A DNA stretch of 10,779 nucleotides, taken from contig JBJXFI010000009.1 in assembly GCA_046154695.1 (NCBI GenBank), positions 1-10,779 on the forward strand, read 5' to 3'. A program made the position numbers and the translations under genes. Of this stretch, positions 1-6,388 are shown piece by piece (within the stretch, counting starts at the first letter, position 1; each line of letters starts with the position of its first letter). The stretch is from DALYLB01 sp046154695. Its GTDB lineage: Bacteria > Acidobacteriota > Blastocatellia > RBC074. The notes beneath the pieces are model-generated. The model saw only the letters and a list, made by a program, of their open reading frames with translations, was not told the origin of the DNA and ran no database searches.

Positions 1-41
1 GTGATCACCGGCGGCTTGATGACATTCGGATCATATTTCAT
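1..41 (-). CDS. N-terminus of an unidentified protein, cut by the window edge
   Basis: Reading the minus strand from position 41 gives ATG followed by 12 more complete sense codons (MKYDPNVIKPPVI) running open to the window edge. A strong Shine-Dalgarno sequence, AGGAGA, lies about 8 bases upstream of the ATG (plus-strand positions 50-55), which is the main reason to believe in it. The gene would be divergent from the CocE-type hydrolase and share its intergenic region. Too little is visible to assign any family or function. A chance ORF start remains possible. Confidence 0.5.
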   Translation of the reverse strand, partial: MKYDPNVIKPPVI

Positions 42-246
42 GCAGTTGCTCTCCTCGGAAGTTTCGCGTGCGGGGGTGCGGATAATGAAACCACCGTGAT
101 GGTACGCATCTCGCGCGATGTCAACAACCGAAGAGGCTCCGGCATGGACCCTATTACGAAACTATTACAATGGCTTTGCGAGCAAAACTCGATCGGCGGG
201 TCACAAAAGCGGATCGATCGTCGCGAGTCAGGCAAAAAGCAAAATG

Positions 247-275
247 TTGGCGTCGGGAATGCTCATGGATAAGAT
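247..275 (+). promoter_or_regulatory. Putative sigma70-type promoter for the CocE-type hydrolase
   Basis: TTGGCG (247-252) and TAAGAT (270-275) are separated by 17 bases; each hexamer matches 4 of 6 consensus positions. Transcription would begin near 282, upstream of the MITE-like element, so the element would lie in the leader of the hydrolase mRNA. This is pattern matching only, and promoter rules in this lineage are not certain. Confidence 0.3.
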
Positions 276-298
276 GTCAAATAAAATAGACGCCGGCT

Positions 299-442
299 GT
301 AAATGATGGGTGTGATTACAGGTGAGACACAATGCGCCCCGACAGAGGCTACCCTCAGGTGTTCCTTTGGAACACAAAAACGAGCTGATTGTCCTGTGAA
401 ATCGCGAAAATGTGTCCCAGATTTAATCACACCCGTAAATGA
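299..442. mobile_element. MITE-like element with 24-bp inverted repeats and 8-bp target duplication
   Basis: The element proper is 308-434 (127 bp). Its ends are inverted repeats of 24 positions. The outer 11 bp (GGGTGTGATTA at 308-318, TAATCACACCC at 424-434) are perfect, a 7-bp middle is diverged, and the inner 6 bp (GACACA 326-331, TGTGTC 411-416) are perfect, giving 20 of 24 matches. The directly flanking 8 bases, GTAAATGA, are repeated at 299-306 and 435-442, as expected of a target-site duplication (one extra T sits between the left copy and the GGG). The interior has no room for a transposase and folds into two small hairpins: GAGG/CCTC at 345-356 and GTGTTCC/GGAACAC at 359-375. An internally deleted insertion sequence is the best reading. 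An 8-9 bp duplication fits families such as IS256, ISL3, IS66 or IS1595, but I cannot assign one. Confidence 0.75.
359..375. repeat. Perfect 7-bp hairpin inside the MITE-like element
   Basis: GTGTTCC (359-365) and GGAACAC (369-375) are perfectly complementary around a TTT loop. With the terminal inverted repeats this would give the transcribed element a long closing stem with internal hairpins. No U-tract follows, so it does not look like an intrinsic terminator. Confidence 0.6.
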
Positions 443-551
443 GGAGTGCATGAAATTTCATCCCCGGACAAAGAGCCTTGACGCCGGAAGGTGCGCTTGT
501 CATTCTCTGCCGCGCGACAAATCCATTTCCCATCAGGAGGCTGCAAAGACA

Positions 552-2195
552 ATGACTGCCCGAAAATTCAGACTGATTCTCTTGATCCTGCTGGCGTTCG
601 CCCTCTATTCGCCGGGGGCTCCGATTGCCTGGGGGCAGGCGCCCGCGGCGCCCGCGGCGCAGGCCGAGGCGGTCGCGATGCGGGACGGCGTGAAGCTGGC
701 GACGGACGTATACCTGCCCGAGGGCAAGGGCCCGTGGCCGGTGGTCCTGACGCGCACGCCCTACAACAAGGGGCCGATGGGCGCGCAGCACAGGCAGTGG
801 ACGTCGAACGGGTACGCCTTCGTGGCCCAGGATTGCCGCGGGCGGTTCAAGAGCGAGGGGAAGTACATGCCGTTTATGGACGACCATCTCGACGGGTACG
901 ACACGGTCGAATGGATCGCGAAACAGCCATGGTCGAATGGGAAGGTCGGGATGATCGGCGCGTCGGCGATGGGGATCACGGCCAATCAGGCGTCGATCAC
1001 GGCGCCGCCGCATCTGACGGCGATGTATGTGATGGTCGCGCCGGCCAGCGCGTATCAGCATGCGATCTACACCGGCGGCGTGTTTCGCAAGGAGATGAAC
1101 GAGCAGTGGCTGAAGGCGCAGAACGCGACGGACGTGCTCAATCTGACCTTCGAGCATTACCGGAATGACGGCTACGTCAACATTCGCGAGGGCAGCCTGC
1201 ACTGGGAGAAGGTGCGGGTGCCGGTCTACAACTGGGGCGGCTGGTACGACGTCTTCGGGCAGGGGAACATCGACAACTTTGTCGGCTTGCAGAACCGGGG
1301 CGGCGCGCTGGCGCTCGGCAACCAGAAACTGATCATGGGGCCGTGGGGGCACGGCAACATCGAAGAGGTGAAGTACCCGAATGCCCTGACCGATCAGAAA
1401 GAGCCGCTCCGCTGGTTCGATTACTGGCTGAAGGGAGTGAACAACGGGATCATGGACGAGCCGCCGGTCCGTTATTACGTGATGGGCGACACGACCGATC
1501 CGAAGGCGCCCGGAAACGAGTGGCGGACCTCGGCGGTCTGGCCGGTTCCGGCGAAGCCGACCTCCTATTTTCTGCAATCGAGCGGCGGATTGAGCGAACA
1601 GATCGCCAACAGCGGCAAGACGGCGTATCAGTACGATCCGAAGAATCCGGTGCCCACGATCGGCGGGGCGCTGCTCTTCGGCAAGAAGGGGCCGATGGAT
1701 CAGCGCGGAATCGGGGAGCGAGGGGATGTGCTCAAGTTTCAGACCGCGCCGCTCGAAGCGCCGGTCGAGGTCACGGGCCGCGTCGAGGTCGAGCTTTGGG
1801 CCGAATCCGACTGCCCCGACACCGATTGGACCGCCAAGCTCGTCGATGTTTATCCCGACGGGACCGAGCGCCTGGTGCTCGACTCGGCGCTTCGCGCCCG
1901 CTTCCGCGAAGGCTTCGACAAGGAGGTCTTCATGAAAAAGGGCGAGGTCTACAAATTCAGAATCGACCTCTGGTCCACGAGCATGGTCTTCAACAAGGGC
2001 CATCGCATCGCGCTCCACATTTCGAGCTCGAACGATCCCCGGTTCGATCCGAACCCGAACACCGGCAAGCCGATGCGCGCCGACAGCGAAATCCGCGTCG
2101 CGACCAACACGGTCCATTACAGCCGCGCCTACCCCTCCCGCATCGTGCTTCCGATCGTCCGGAATAACGACGGCAAGAAGATGGCGACGAAGTAG
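552..2195 (+). CDS. Exported CocE/NonD-family alpha/beta hydrolase (X-Pro dipeptidyl-peptidase S15 fold)
   Basis: Predicted serine hydrolase of the CocE/NonD group (peptidase S15-like domain, then a C-terminal jelly-roll domain), 547 aa. Family members hydrolyse esters, acylated beta-lactams or X-Pro peptides; the substrate here cannot be read. Residues 1-28 form a signal peptide, probable cleavage AWG-QA. The nucleophile is Ser138 in GASAMG. Asp233 (GGWYDVFGQG) and His267 (GPWGHG) fit the other triad members by comparison with CocE, and Tyr71 (RTPYNK) fits the oxyanion-hole tyrosine. The C-terminal part shows the usual LEAPVEVTGRVEVELWAESD strand motif near 401-420. The start at 552 is chosen because the signal peptide follows it and AGGAGG lies at 535-540. 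An in-frame ATG at 450 also has a GAGGAG but would bury the signal peptide, and the open frame from 303 begins at the edge of the inserted element. It is convergent with the next gene. Confidence 0.88.
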   Translation: MTARKFRLILLILLAFALYSPGAPIAWGQAPAAPAAQAEAVAMRDGVKLATDVYLPEGKGPWPVVLTRTPYNKGPMGAQHRQWTSNGYAFVAQDCRGRFKSEGKYMPFMDDHLDGYDTVEWIAKQPWSNGKVGMIGASAMGITANQASITAPPHLTAMYVMVAPASAYQHAIYTGGVFRKEMNEQWLKAQNATDVLNLTFEHYRNDGYVNIREGSLHWEKVRVPVYNWGGWYDVFGQGNIDNFVGLQNRGGALALGNQKLIMGPWGHGNIEEVKYPNALTDQKEPLRWFDYWLKGVNNGIMDEPPVRYYVMGDTTDPKAPGNEWRTSAVWPVPAKPTSYFLQSSGGLSEQIANSGKTAYQYDPKNPVPTIGGALLFGKKGPMDQRGIGERGDVLKFQTAPLEAPVEVTGRVEVELWAESDCPDTDWTAKLVDVYPDGTERLVLDSALRARFREGFDKEVFMKKGEVYKFRIDLWSTSMVFNKGHRIALHISSSNDPRFDPNPNTGKPMRADSEIRVATNTVHYSRAYPSRIVLPIVRNNDGKKMATK

Positions 2196-2226
2196 CGGCC
2201 CTTATCGCATCCGATTCTAAGACAGT

Positions 2227-2267
2227 AATGGGCGTCTCGTTGCCGAGTCGGCGGCGAGACGCCCATT
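2227..2267. terminator. Bidirectional hairpin between convergent genes
   Basis: AATGGGCGTCTCG (2227-2239) pairs perfectly with CGAGACGCCCATT (2255-2267), a 13-bp stem. The 15-base loop can itself form a GCCG/CGGC mini-stem. It sits 32 bases after the hydrolase stop and 10 bases after the stop of the convergent exported-protein gene. Neither side has a clear U-tract, so intrinsic termination is likely from position but not proven. Confidence 0.6.
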
Positions 2268-2277
2268 TCAGAGGATG

Positions 2278-3903
2278 TTACTGGCCCGCCGAAGCAGGTT
2301 TTGCGGTTAGCTGGTTGGCGATGAATTTGGCTTTCAGATCGAGGTTTTGATTGAGCCGGGCTTGAAAGTAGATCTCCGGCCCGGCAGTGGTCAACCCGCC
2401 TTTGATGCCCGCTTTGTCGAAAGTCACCTTCCACACGCCGGCATACCCGCCCAGCCCCTCGATCTTCTTTGCCGGGACGATGAAGTTGTCGTCTTTGGCG
2501 TTGTAGAGCACCCCATCGTAAGGGCGCATGGTGCGTTCGGCTTCGTTGGCGCCGATCAATCGCCCCGAGCCCAGCTTCTGACCGATCGTGACCAGCAGGT
2601 AATGATGGTTCTGATCCAGGTCAATCAGCAGCGCGGCGAGTTTGCCGGCCTGCTCCGGCGTCAGATTCCGATCGAGCATTTCGAGTCTGGCAAAGGCCTT
2701 GGCAAACTGCTCATCCATCGTGTAAACGCCGAGCGCGGCGAACTGCCGCTTGAACGGACCCAGCATTTGTCCGCGCACATCCTCCTGTGCGGCATGCGCG
2801 TTGACAACCTTCTGCGATTCGTCCTTCGACCATGAGGTGAACCCGATATCGCCTTTTGAAAGCAGCGAGAAGCTGTCGAGATACTCGCTGATTCCCAGCT
2901 TGTCGTCCTTCAGGTCAACGCCGAAATCCCAAACGTCGATGATCTGCACGTTCTCGGACGATTGCGCGCCGGGATTGCCTTCGACAAAGGCGTATTCGCC
3001 AGAGGTCATCTCCTCGCGCGGCACAATTCGATAAAGGTCTTTGTGCTCGGTCGGGCCGATGTCGCAGATGATCTCGTCCTGGTTCTGTTCGCGGCTGAAC
3101 ATAATCGAGAGATTGGCGACCGTGCGTTGATCGAAGCCCTGCCCGGTGATCTTGCAATGGATCAGTTTGAACTTCGACACGTCGCGGCCCGGCGGGAAGA
3201 AGGCGTAAAAAGCCGGACGCCGGGCTTCAAAGCGGCTGTCGGAATGCGCGCCGGGAATGTTGATGTCAATCTTCTGGCGAATGAAAGGAACGCGGCTGCC
3301 GACGATGCTGCGCCATTTGCTCGACTGGACTTTGGTTTGTATGCGTCCGACGGGTTTCAACTGCCCGCCGACTTCGACATACATTCCATAGCTTGGCGGC
3401 ACGGCTTTGATGACGGAGCGGGGCGGTGTGGGCGTCGGTTTTGGGCGAATGACGAAAGCGCCCGGCCTCCCCTCCGCCACGGCTTCCAGCGCCTTGTTGT
3501 CCGGTTTGACGGACGCCGGGGCGGGCGGGCGGGGCGGCTCCGGTTGCCTTGCCGTTGGAGAAGCCGGCGGGTCGGATGGATCCGCGCCTGGCGGCGCCTT
3601 CATCATCGTCTTCAAAACGGCTTCGCTGACCCCTGCGGTTTTGAGCTTCACGATGCCGTCGGTCGAAAGGTCGAAGCTCGTCTGCGATTGTTTGATCTTG
3701 GCGATGATTATCTCGTCGCCGACTTTGGCTTGCGCCAGCCGGATGACGTCGATATTGGTCATCGGCGCGGGTTTTGGCGCTGGGCGGCGCGCCTGCCCTG
3801 TCGTTCTGGCCCCCTGTTTTTGGGCCGAAACCGCCCGGAACATCATCAGCGGCAGCGTCGCCAAGAAGAGCATGCACATTGCGATGAAACGATAACGGGA
3901 CAT
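2278..3903 (-). CDS. Exported protein of unknown function with N-terminal helical motif and Pro-rich linker
   Basis: I do not recognise a named family for the full 541 aa. Residues 1-27 are a signal peptide (cleavage AVSA-QK). Residues 48-101 resemble a short two-helix module, with the pattern N-x-DV-I-x-L...II-x-AKI...FDLS-x-D-x-IV-x-LK-x-AGVS-x-AVL, that I know from the N-termini of many exported proteins in Acidobacteriota and relatives; its function is unknown. A proline-rich linker covers about 104-170. The C-terminal region (171-541) has mixed alpha/beta character and no recognisable catalytic motif. The protein is probably periplasmic or surface-associated. The start is well supported: AAGGAG lies 8 bases upstream of ATG (plus-strand 3912-3917). 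A putative promoter at 3956-3983 suggests it is transcribed separately from the radical SAM gene 111 bases upstream. It shares a terminator-like hairpin with the convergent hydrolase gene. Confidence 0.8.
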   Translation of the reverse strand: MSRYRFIAMCMLFLATLPLMMFRAVSAQKQGARTTGQARRPAPKPAPMTNIDVIRLAQAKVGDEIIIAKIKQSQTSFDLSTDGIVKLKTAGVSEAVLKTMMKAPPGADPSDPPASPTARQPEPPRPPAPASVKPDNKALEAVAEGRPGAFVIRPKPTPTPPRSVIKAVPPSYGMYVEVGGQLKPVGRIQTKVQSSKWRSIVGSRVPFIRQKIDINIPGAHSDSRFEARRPAFYAFFPPGRDVSKFKLIHCKITGQGFDQRTVANLSIMFSREQNQDEIICDIGPTEHKDLYRIVPREEMTSGEYAFVEGNPGAQSSENVQIIDVWDFGVDLKDDKLGISEYLDSFSLLSKGDIGFTSWSKDESQKVVNAHAAQEDVRGQMLGPFKRQFAALGVYTMDEQFAKAFARLEMLDRNLTPEQAGKLAALLIDLDQNHHYLLVTIGQKLGSGRLIGANEAERTMRPYDGVLYNAKDDNFIVPAKKIEGLGGYAGVWKVTFDKAGIKGGLTTAGPEIYFQARLNQNLDLKAKFIANQLTAKPASAGQ

Positions 3904-3955
3904 TACATCTTCTCCTTTGCCGGAACGCGCGAATTATTCTGGAATCGCGGGGGCA

Positions 3956-3983
3956 ATTTTAGCTCCGAACCGATGGCGCGCAA
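3956..3983 (-). promoter_or_regulatory. Putative promoter for the exported unknown protein
   Basis: On the minus strand TTGCGC (3983-3978) and TAAAAT (3961-3956) are separated by 16 bases. The -10 hexamer matches 5 of 6 consensus positions, the -35 only 3. The predicted start near 3949 would leave a leader of about 46 bases. Confidence 0.35.
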
Positions 3984-4014
3984 ATAGAGGATCGTTCCCT
4001 GACCGACTTTTCAG

Positions 4015-5037
4015 TTATTCGAAGAGACTCGGCTGCGCCGAGGGGCGGCGAAAGGTGCGTCCAGGTTCGCGGGCCTCATAGCGTCCATTCTCGTAGCCGA
4101 GGCGGCGCGAATGGATATCGAATGATTTTTTGACCATCTCCCAGAAGGGGCCGTCGCCGCGCATGCGGTCGTGAAAGCCGGTCTTGTTGAGGACGCCTCC
4201 CTTCACCTCGCGTATGCGATTGAGGATCTTCTTCGCGCGAAGGGGCATGGCGGCCTCCAGGCGCTCCAGAAAGTAGGGTTCGACGCTGCCGGGCAGGCGC
4301 AGCAGGTTGATGAAGGCGGATCGGGCGCCCGCGTCGCGGCCGCGTTCGAGCAGCTCGGGAATCTCGTGCTCATTCAGGCCGGGAATGATGGGTGCGATGG
4401 CGAGGCCGACCTCGACGCCCGCCGAGGCGAACTCCTTCATCGCGGCGAACCGCGCCTCGGGAAAGGGCGCGAACGGCTCCAGGGCGCGCGTCACGTCGCG
4501 ATCGAGAAACGGAATCGTGAAATGAACCATGACATCGGTCACCCGGGAGAGATCCCGGATCAGTTCCAGATCCCGGCGGATCAGCGCCGATTTCGTGATC
4601 AGCCCCACGGGATTGCGGAACTCCAGGCAGACCTCCAGGCAACGCCGCGTGAGCTGATAATTGGCCTCCAGTGGAATGTAGGGATCGGAGGTGAAGGAAA
4701 AGACCAGCATCTCGCCCTTCCAGCTCTTTTTCATGAACTCCGCGCGCAGCAGCTCCGGCGCCCGCACCTTCGCGACGATCTTCCGCTCGAAATCGGTTCC
4801 CGCCCCGAATCCCAGATACTCATGCGTCGGCCGCGAGAAACAGTAGGTGCAGGCGTGCGTGCAGCCGCGATAACAGTTGATCGAGTAATCGAACGGAATA
4901 TCGGGGCTGTTGTTGCTGGTGATGATCGTGCGCGTCGCGGTCTCTTCAAAGACCTCCAGCTTCGCCTCGGGCGGCTCGCCGATCCATTCGTGGCGCTCGC
5001 TCAGCCATGGGTTGGGAGGATTGTTGACGTAGTGCAT
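4015..5037 (-). CDS. SplB-like radical SAM protein (PA0069/Rv2578c type)
   Basis: A 340-aa radical SAM enzyme related to spore photoproduct lyase (COG1533, SplB-like). The cluster motif is Cys59-x3-Cys63-x2-Cys66 in YRGCTHACTYCFSRP, with an extra Cys55 just before it. The preceding NNSPDIPFDYSINCYRGC and the following LVFSFTSDPYIPLE are characteristic of the PA0069/Rv2578c family. Such proteins bind a [4Fe-4S] cluster and cleave S-adenosylmethionine; the substrate is unknown, and a DNA-repair role is only suggested by homology to SplB. No signal peptide, so cytoplasmic. The start at 5037 has no Shine-Dalgarno sequence (GATCCTCC precedes it), but the N-terminal sequence from here fits the family. 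It lies 30 bases downstream of the beta-barrel/glycine-rich gene on the same strand, so the two are probably cotranscribed, although no functional link is obvious. Confidence 0.88.
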   Translation of the reverse strand: MHYVNNPPNPWLSERHEWIGEPPEAKLEVFEETATRTIITSNNSPDIPFDYSINCYRGCTHACTYCFSRPTHEYLGFGAGTDFERKIVAKVRAPELLRAEFMKKSWKGEMLVFSFTSDPYIPLEANYQLTRRCLEVCLEFRNPVGLITKSALIRRDLELIRDLSRVTDVMVHFTIPFLDRDVTRALEPFAPFPEARFAAMKEFASAGVEVGLAIAPIIPGLNEHEIPELLERGRDAGARSAFINLLRLPGSVEPYFLERLEAAMPLRAKKILNRIREVKGGVLNKTGFHDRMRGDGPFWEMVKKSFDIHSRRLGYENGRYEAREPGRTFRRPSAQPSLFE

Positions 5038-5067
5038 GGAGGATCAAAATTACCGCGCCGTCCCGGG

Positions 5068-5790
5068 CTATTCGAGCGAGATGGGCCGTTCGAGCCGCAG
5101 GCGGATGAGGGCGCGTTCGTCGAGTTTGACCTCTTTGCCCTTGGTCATAAAGACGCCGGCGATGACGCTGCCGCCGAGGACCGTGGCGCCGGCGATGGCG
5201 CCTCCCTGGCTGATGCCGCCGAAACCGCCGAAGCCTCCGCCCCCGCCGCCGTTGGCCGCCGCGCCGGCCAGAATCGCGATCGTCACGCCGATCATCCCGA
5301 CGCCGCCGGCGGTCAACACATTGCTCAGCGTCTTGCTTCCGTCCTTCCCGCCCTTGAGCGTTCCCTCGGAGTCGGATTTCACCTTCTCATCCCGCGTGAA
5401 GTCGGAGGCCGATTTCAGGACGGCCGTGATCTTCTGTTCCTGCCCGTCGATGCGTATGCGATCGAAGGTGATGTGCAGCCGGCCTCCCTTGAAGGGCGCT
5501 TTCGCCGATTGCGCGAGCGTGACGCGCCCGATCACTTCCGTCCCCTGCTTGAGCAGCGTGTAGCCGTCGGCCACCACATCCCGCCGAACGATGGCGAGAA
5601 TCTCGTCGCCGGGCTCGCTCAATTTCGAGCTGACCGGATCGCGCAGCGTCAACTGGATCTCGGTCCCCTCGGGAATCACATGCCCCCGATCCTTCGTTTG
5701 CGCGATCGCCCGCGGAAGCCCGCCCCCGCCCAACATCACCAGCACGAGGAACCATCGGAATCCGCAACCCGCCCAAATTTTCGCACTCAT
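5068..5790 (-). CDS. Exported protein with TrbI-like beta domain and glycine-rich hydrophobic C-terminus
   Basis: A 240-aa protein with signal peptide (residues 1-30, cleavage AIA-Q). Residues about 38-128 (IPEGTEIQLTLRDPVSSK, then GDEILAIV, then VADGYTLLKQGTEVIGRV) resemble the beta-sandwich segment also seen in TrbI/VirB10-like proteins and in stand-alone exported proteins of Acidobacteriota; this is motif-level resemblance. Residues about 160-216 are a glycine-rich hydrophobic tract reminiscent of glycine-zipper membrane segments. The function is unknown; envelope association is inferred. The start at 5790 is preferred over an in-frame ATG at 5808, because the best Shine-Dalgarno sequence (GGAGG, plus-strand 5799-5803) lies inside that extension, 8 bases before the 5790 ATG. 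It is the first gene of a probable two-gene transcript with the radical SAM gene. Confidence 0.75.
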   Translation of the reverse strand: MSAKIWAGCGFRWFLVLVMLGGGGLPRAIAQTKDRGHVIPEGTEIQLTLRDPVSSKLSEPGDEILAIVRRDVVADGYTLLKQGTEVIGRVTLAQSAKAPFKGGRLHITFDRIRIDGQEQKITAVLKSASDFTRDEKVKSDSEGTLKGGKDGSKTLSNVLTAGGVGMIGVTIAILAGAAANGGGGGGFGGFGGISQGGAIAGATVLGGSVIAGVFMTKGKEVKLDERALIRLRLERPISLE

Positions 5791-5813
5791 ATCTTTTTCC
5801 TCCCCCATTCGAA

Positions 5814-5825
5814 GCGGGCGCCCGC
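5814..5825. repeat. 12-bp perfect palindrome in the leader of the exported beta-domain gene
   Basis: GCGGGCGCCCGC is a perfect 12-bp palindrome 24 bases upstream of the ATG at 5790. It could be an operator or a small RNA stem. In GC-rich DNA it could also arise by chance. Confidence 0.3.
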
Positions 5826-5864
5826 GTCGGGAGGCGCCATGTATTTCAGGTGAAACTTCGTCTT

Positions 5865-5894
5865 ATCGTACGGCCTCCCGAGGAGGCCGGACAA
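5865..5894 (-). promoter_or_regulatory. Putative promoter with a perfect dyad filling its spacer
   Basis: On the minus strand TTGTCC (5894-5889) and TACGAT (5870-5865) are 18 bases apart, each matching 4 of 6 consensus positions. A 19-bp dyad, CGGCCTCC-TCG-GGAGGCCG (5889-5871), occupies the spacer. This arrangement resembles MerR-type operators, where a dimer binds between the -35 and -10. It would drive the exported beta-domain gene and the radical SAM gene. The dyad is seen directly; its regulatory meaning is inference. Confidence 0.4.
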
Positions 5895-5949
5895 GAAACA
5901 TTTCGTTAAACTTCTCCAAGATGGCGGGCGGGAGAAGGCCGCGCGCCGG

Positions 5950-5978
5950 TTGCTTTTCGAGAGGGTGCTTGCTCTAAT
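5950..5978 (+). promoter_or_regulatory. Putative promoter for the DUF2203 gene
   Basis: TTGCTT (5950-5955) and TCTAAT (5973-5978) are separated by 17 bases. The -10 matches 5 of 6 consensus positions and the -35 matches 3. The predicted start near 5985 leaves a leader of about 35 bases before the ATG at 6020. Confidence 0.4.
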
Positions 5979-6019
5979 TCCTCTTTCGCCAAACAACCTG
6001 TGATCAAACCAGAAATTCG

Positions 6020-6388
6020 ATGAAACTATTTACCTTAGCGGAAGCGAAGGCGTTGCTGCCGGAGATCAAGCGTCTCTTCGATCTGATCGATCGATCGCGT
6101 GCGGTGATGCGCAATCTGTCGGAGGAGGCCCGGCTCGCAAGCGAGGCGACGGGAGGAGGCGGCACGGTATACGGGATGCAGTACGCGCGCTCCCTGATGC
6201 AATTGATGATCGGCGTGCAGGAGATACTCGGTCTTGGCGTCGAGATCAAGGACTTCGACCGCGGTCTTTGCGACTTTCCCCACGAAAGAGAAGGAAAGAT
6301 CGTTTATCTATGCTGGCAGCGGGGCGAGGACGACATCGAGTGGTGGCACGACATCGACACGGGTTTCGGGGGTCGCCAGCCGCTATGA
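6020..6388 (+). CDS. DUF2203 family protein
   Basis: A 122-aa cytoplasmic protein that matches DUF2203 over its whole length. The N-terminal FTLAEAKALLPEIKRL is the family's opening helix. The C-terminal block runs from GVEIKDFDRGLCDFP through YLCWQRGEDDIEWWHDIDTGFGGRQPL, which is highly conserved in the family. No enzymatic activity is established for DUF2203 to my knowledge. The start at 6020 gives the normal family N-terminus, but no Shine-Dalgarno sequence is visible just upstream. The stop codon overlaps the convergent holA stop: the six bases CTATGA hold TAG on the minus strand and TGA on the plus strand. Confidence 0.9.
   Translation: MKLFTLAEAKALLPEIKRLFDLIDRSRAVMRNLSEEARLASEATGGGGTVYGMQYARSLMQLMIGVQEILGLGVEIKDFDRGLCDFPHEREGKIVYLCWQRGEDDIEWWHDIDTGFGGRQPL

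Noticed and set aside
308..434. Structured RNA or riboswitch formed by the long stem and internal hairpins
   Set aside because: The exact direct repeats GTAAATGA on both sides and the terminal position of the inverted repeats fit a transposed element much better. No known riboswitch core was recognised.
303..551. N-terminal extension of the hydrolase by 83 residues
   Set aside because: It begins inside the target duplication, reads through the inserted element and buries the signal peptide; AGGAGG and the signal peptide support 552.
423..2117. Long minus-strand ORF (564 codons) opposite the CocE-type hydrolase
   Set aside because: Its translation is Arg/His/Pro/Val-rich without family motifs, while the plus-strand frame shows a full hydrolase with catalytic triad. 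It is a GC-driven antisense shadow.
2962..3987. Plus-strand ORF (341 codons) opposite the exported unknown protein
   Set aside because: Low-complexity Arg/Gly/Ala-rich translation, no ribosome-binding site or motif; the minus frame has a signal peptide and a good Shine-Dalgarno sequence.
4171..5853. Long plus-strand ORF (560 codons) across the radical SAM and beta-domain genes
   Set aside because: It runs antisense to two genes with clear motifs and start signals and shows no recognisable domain.
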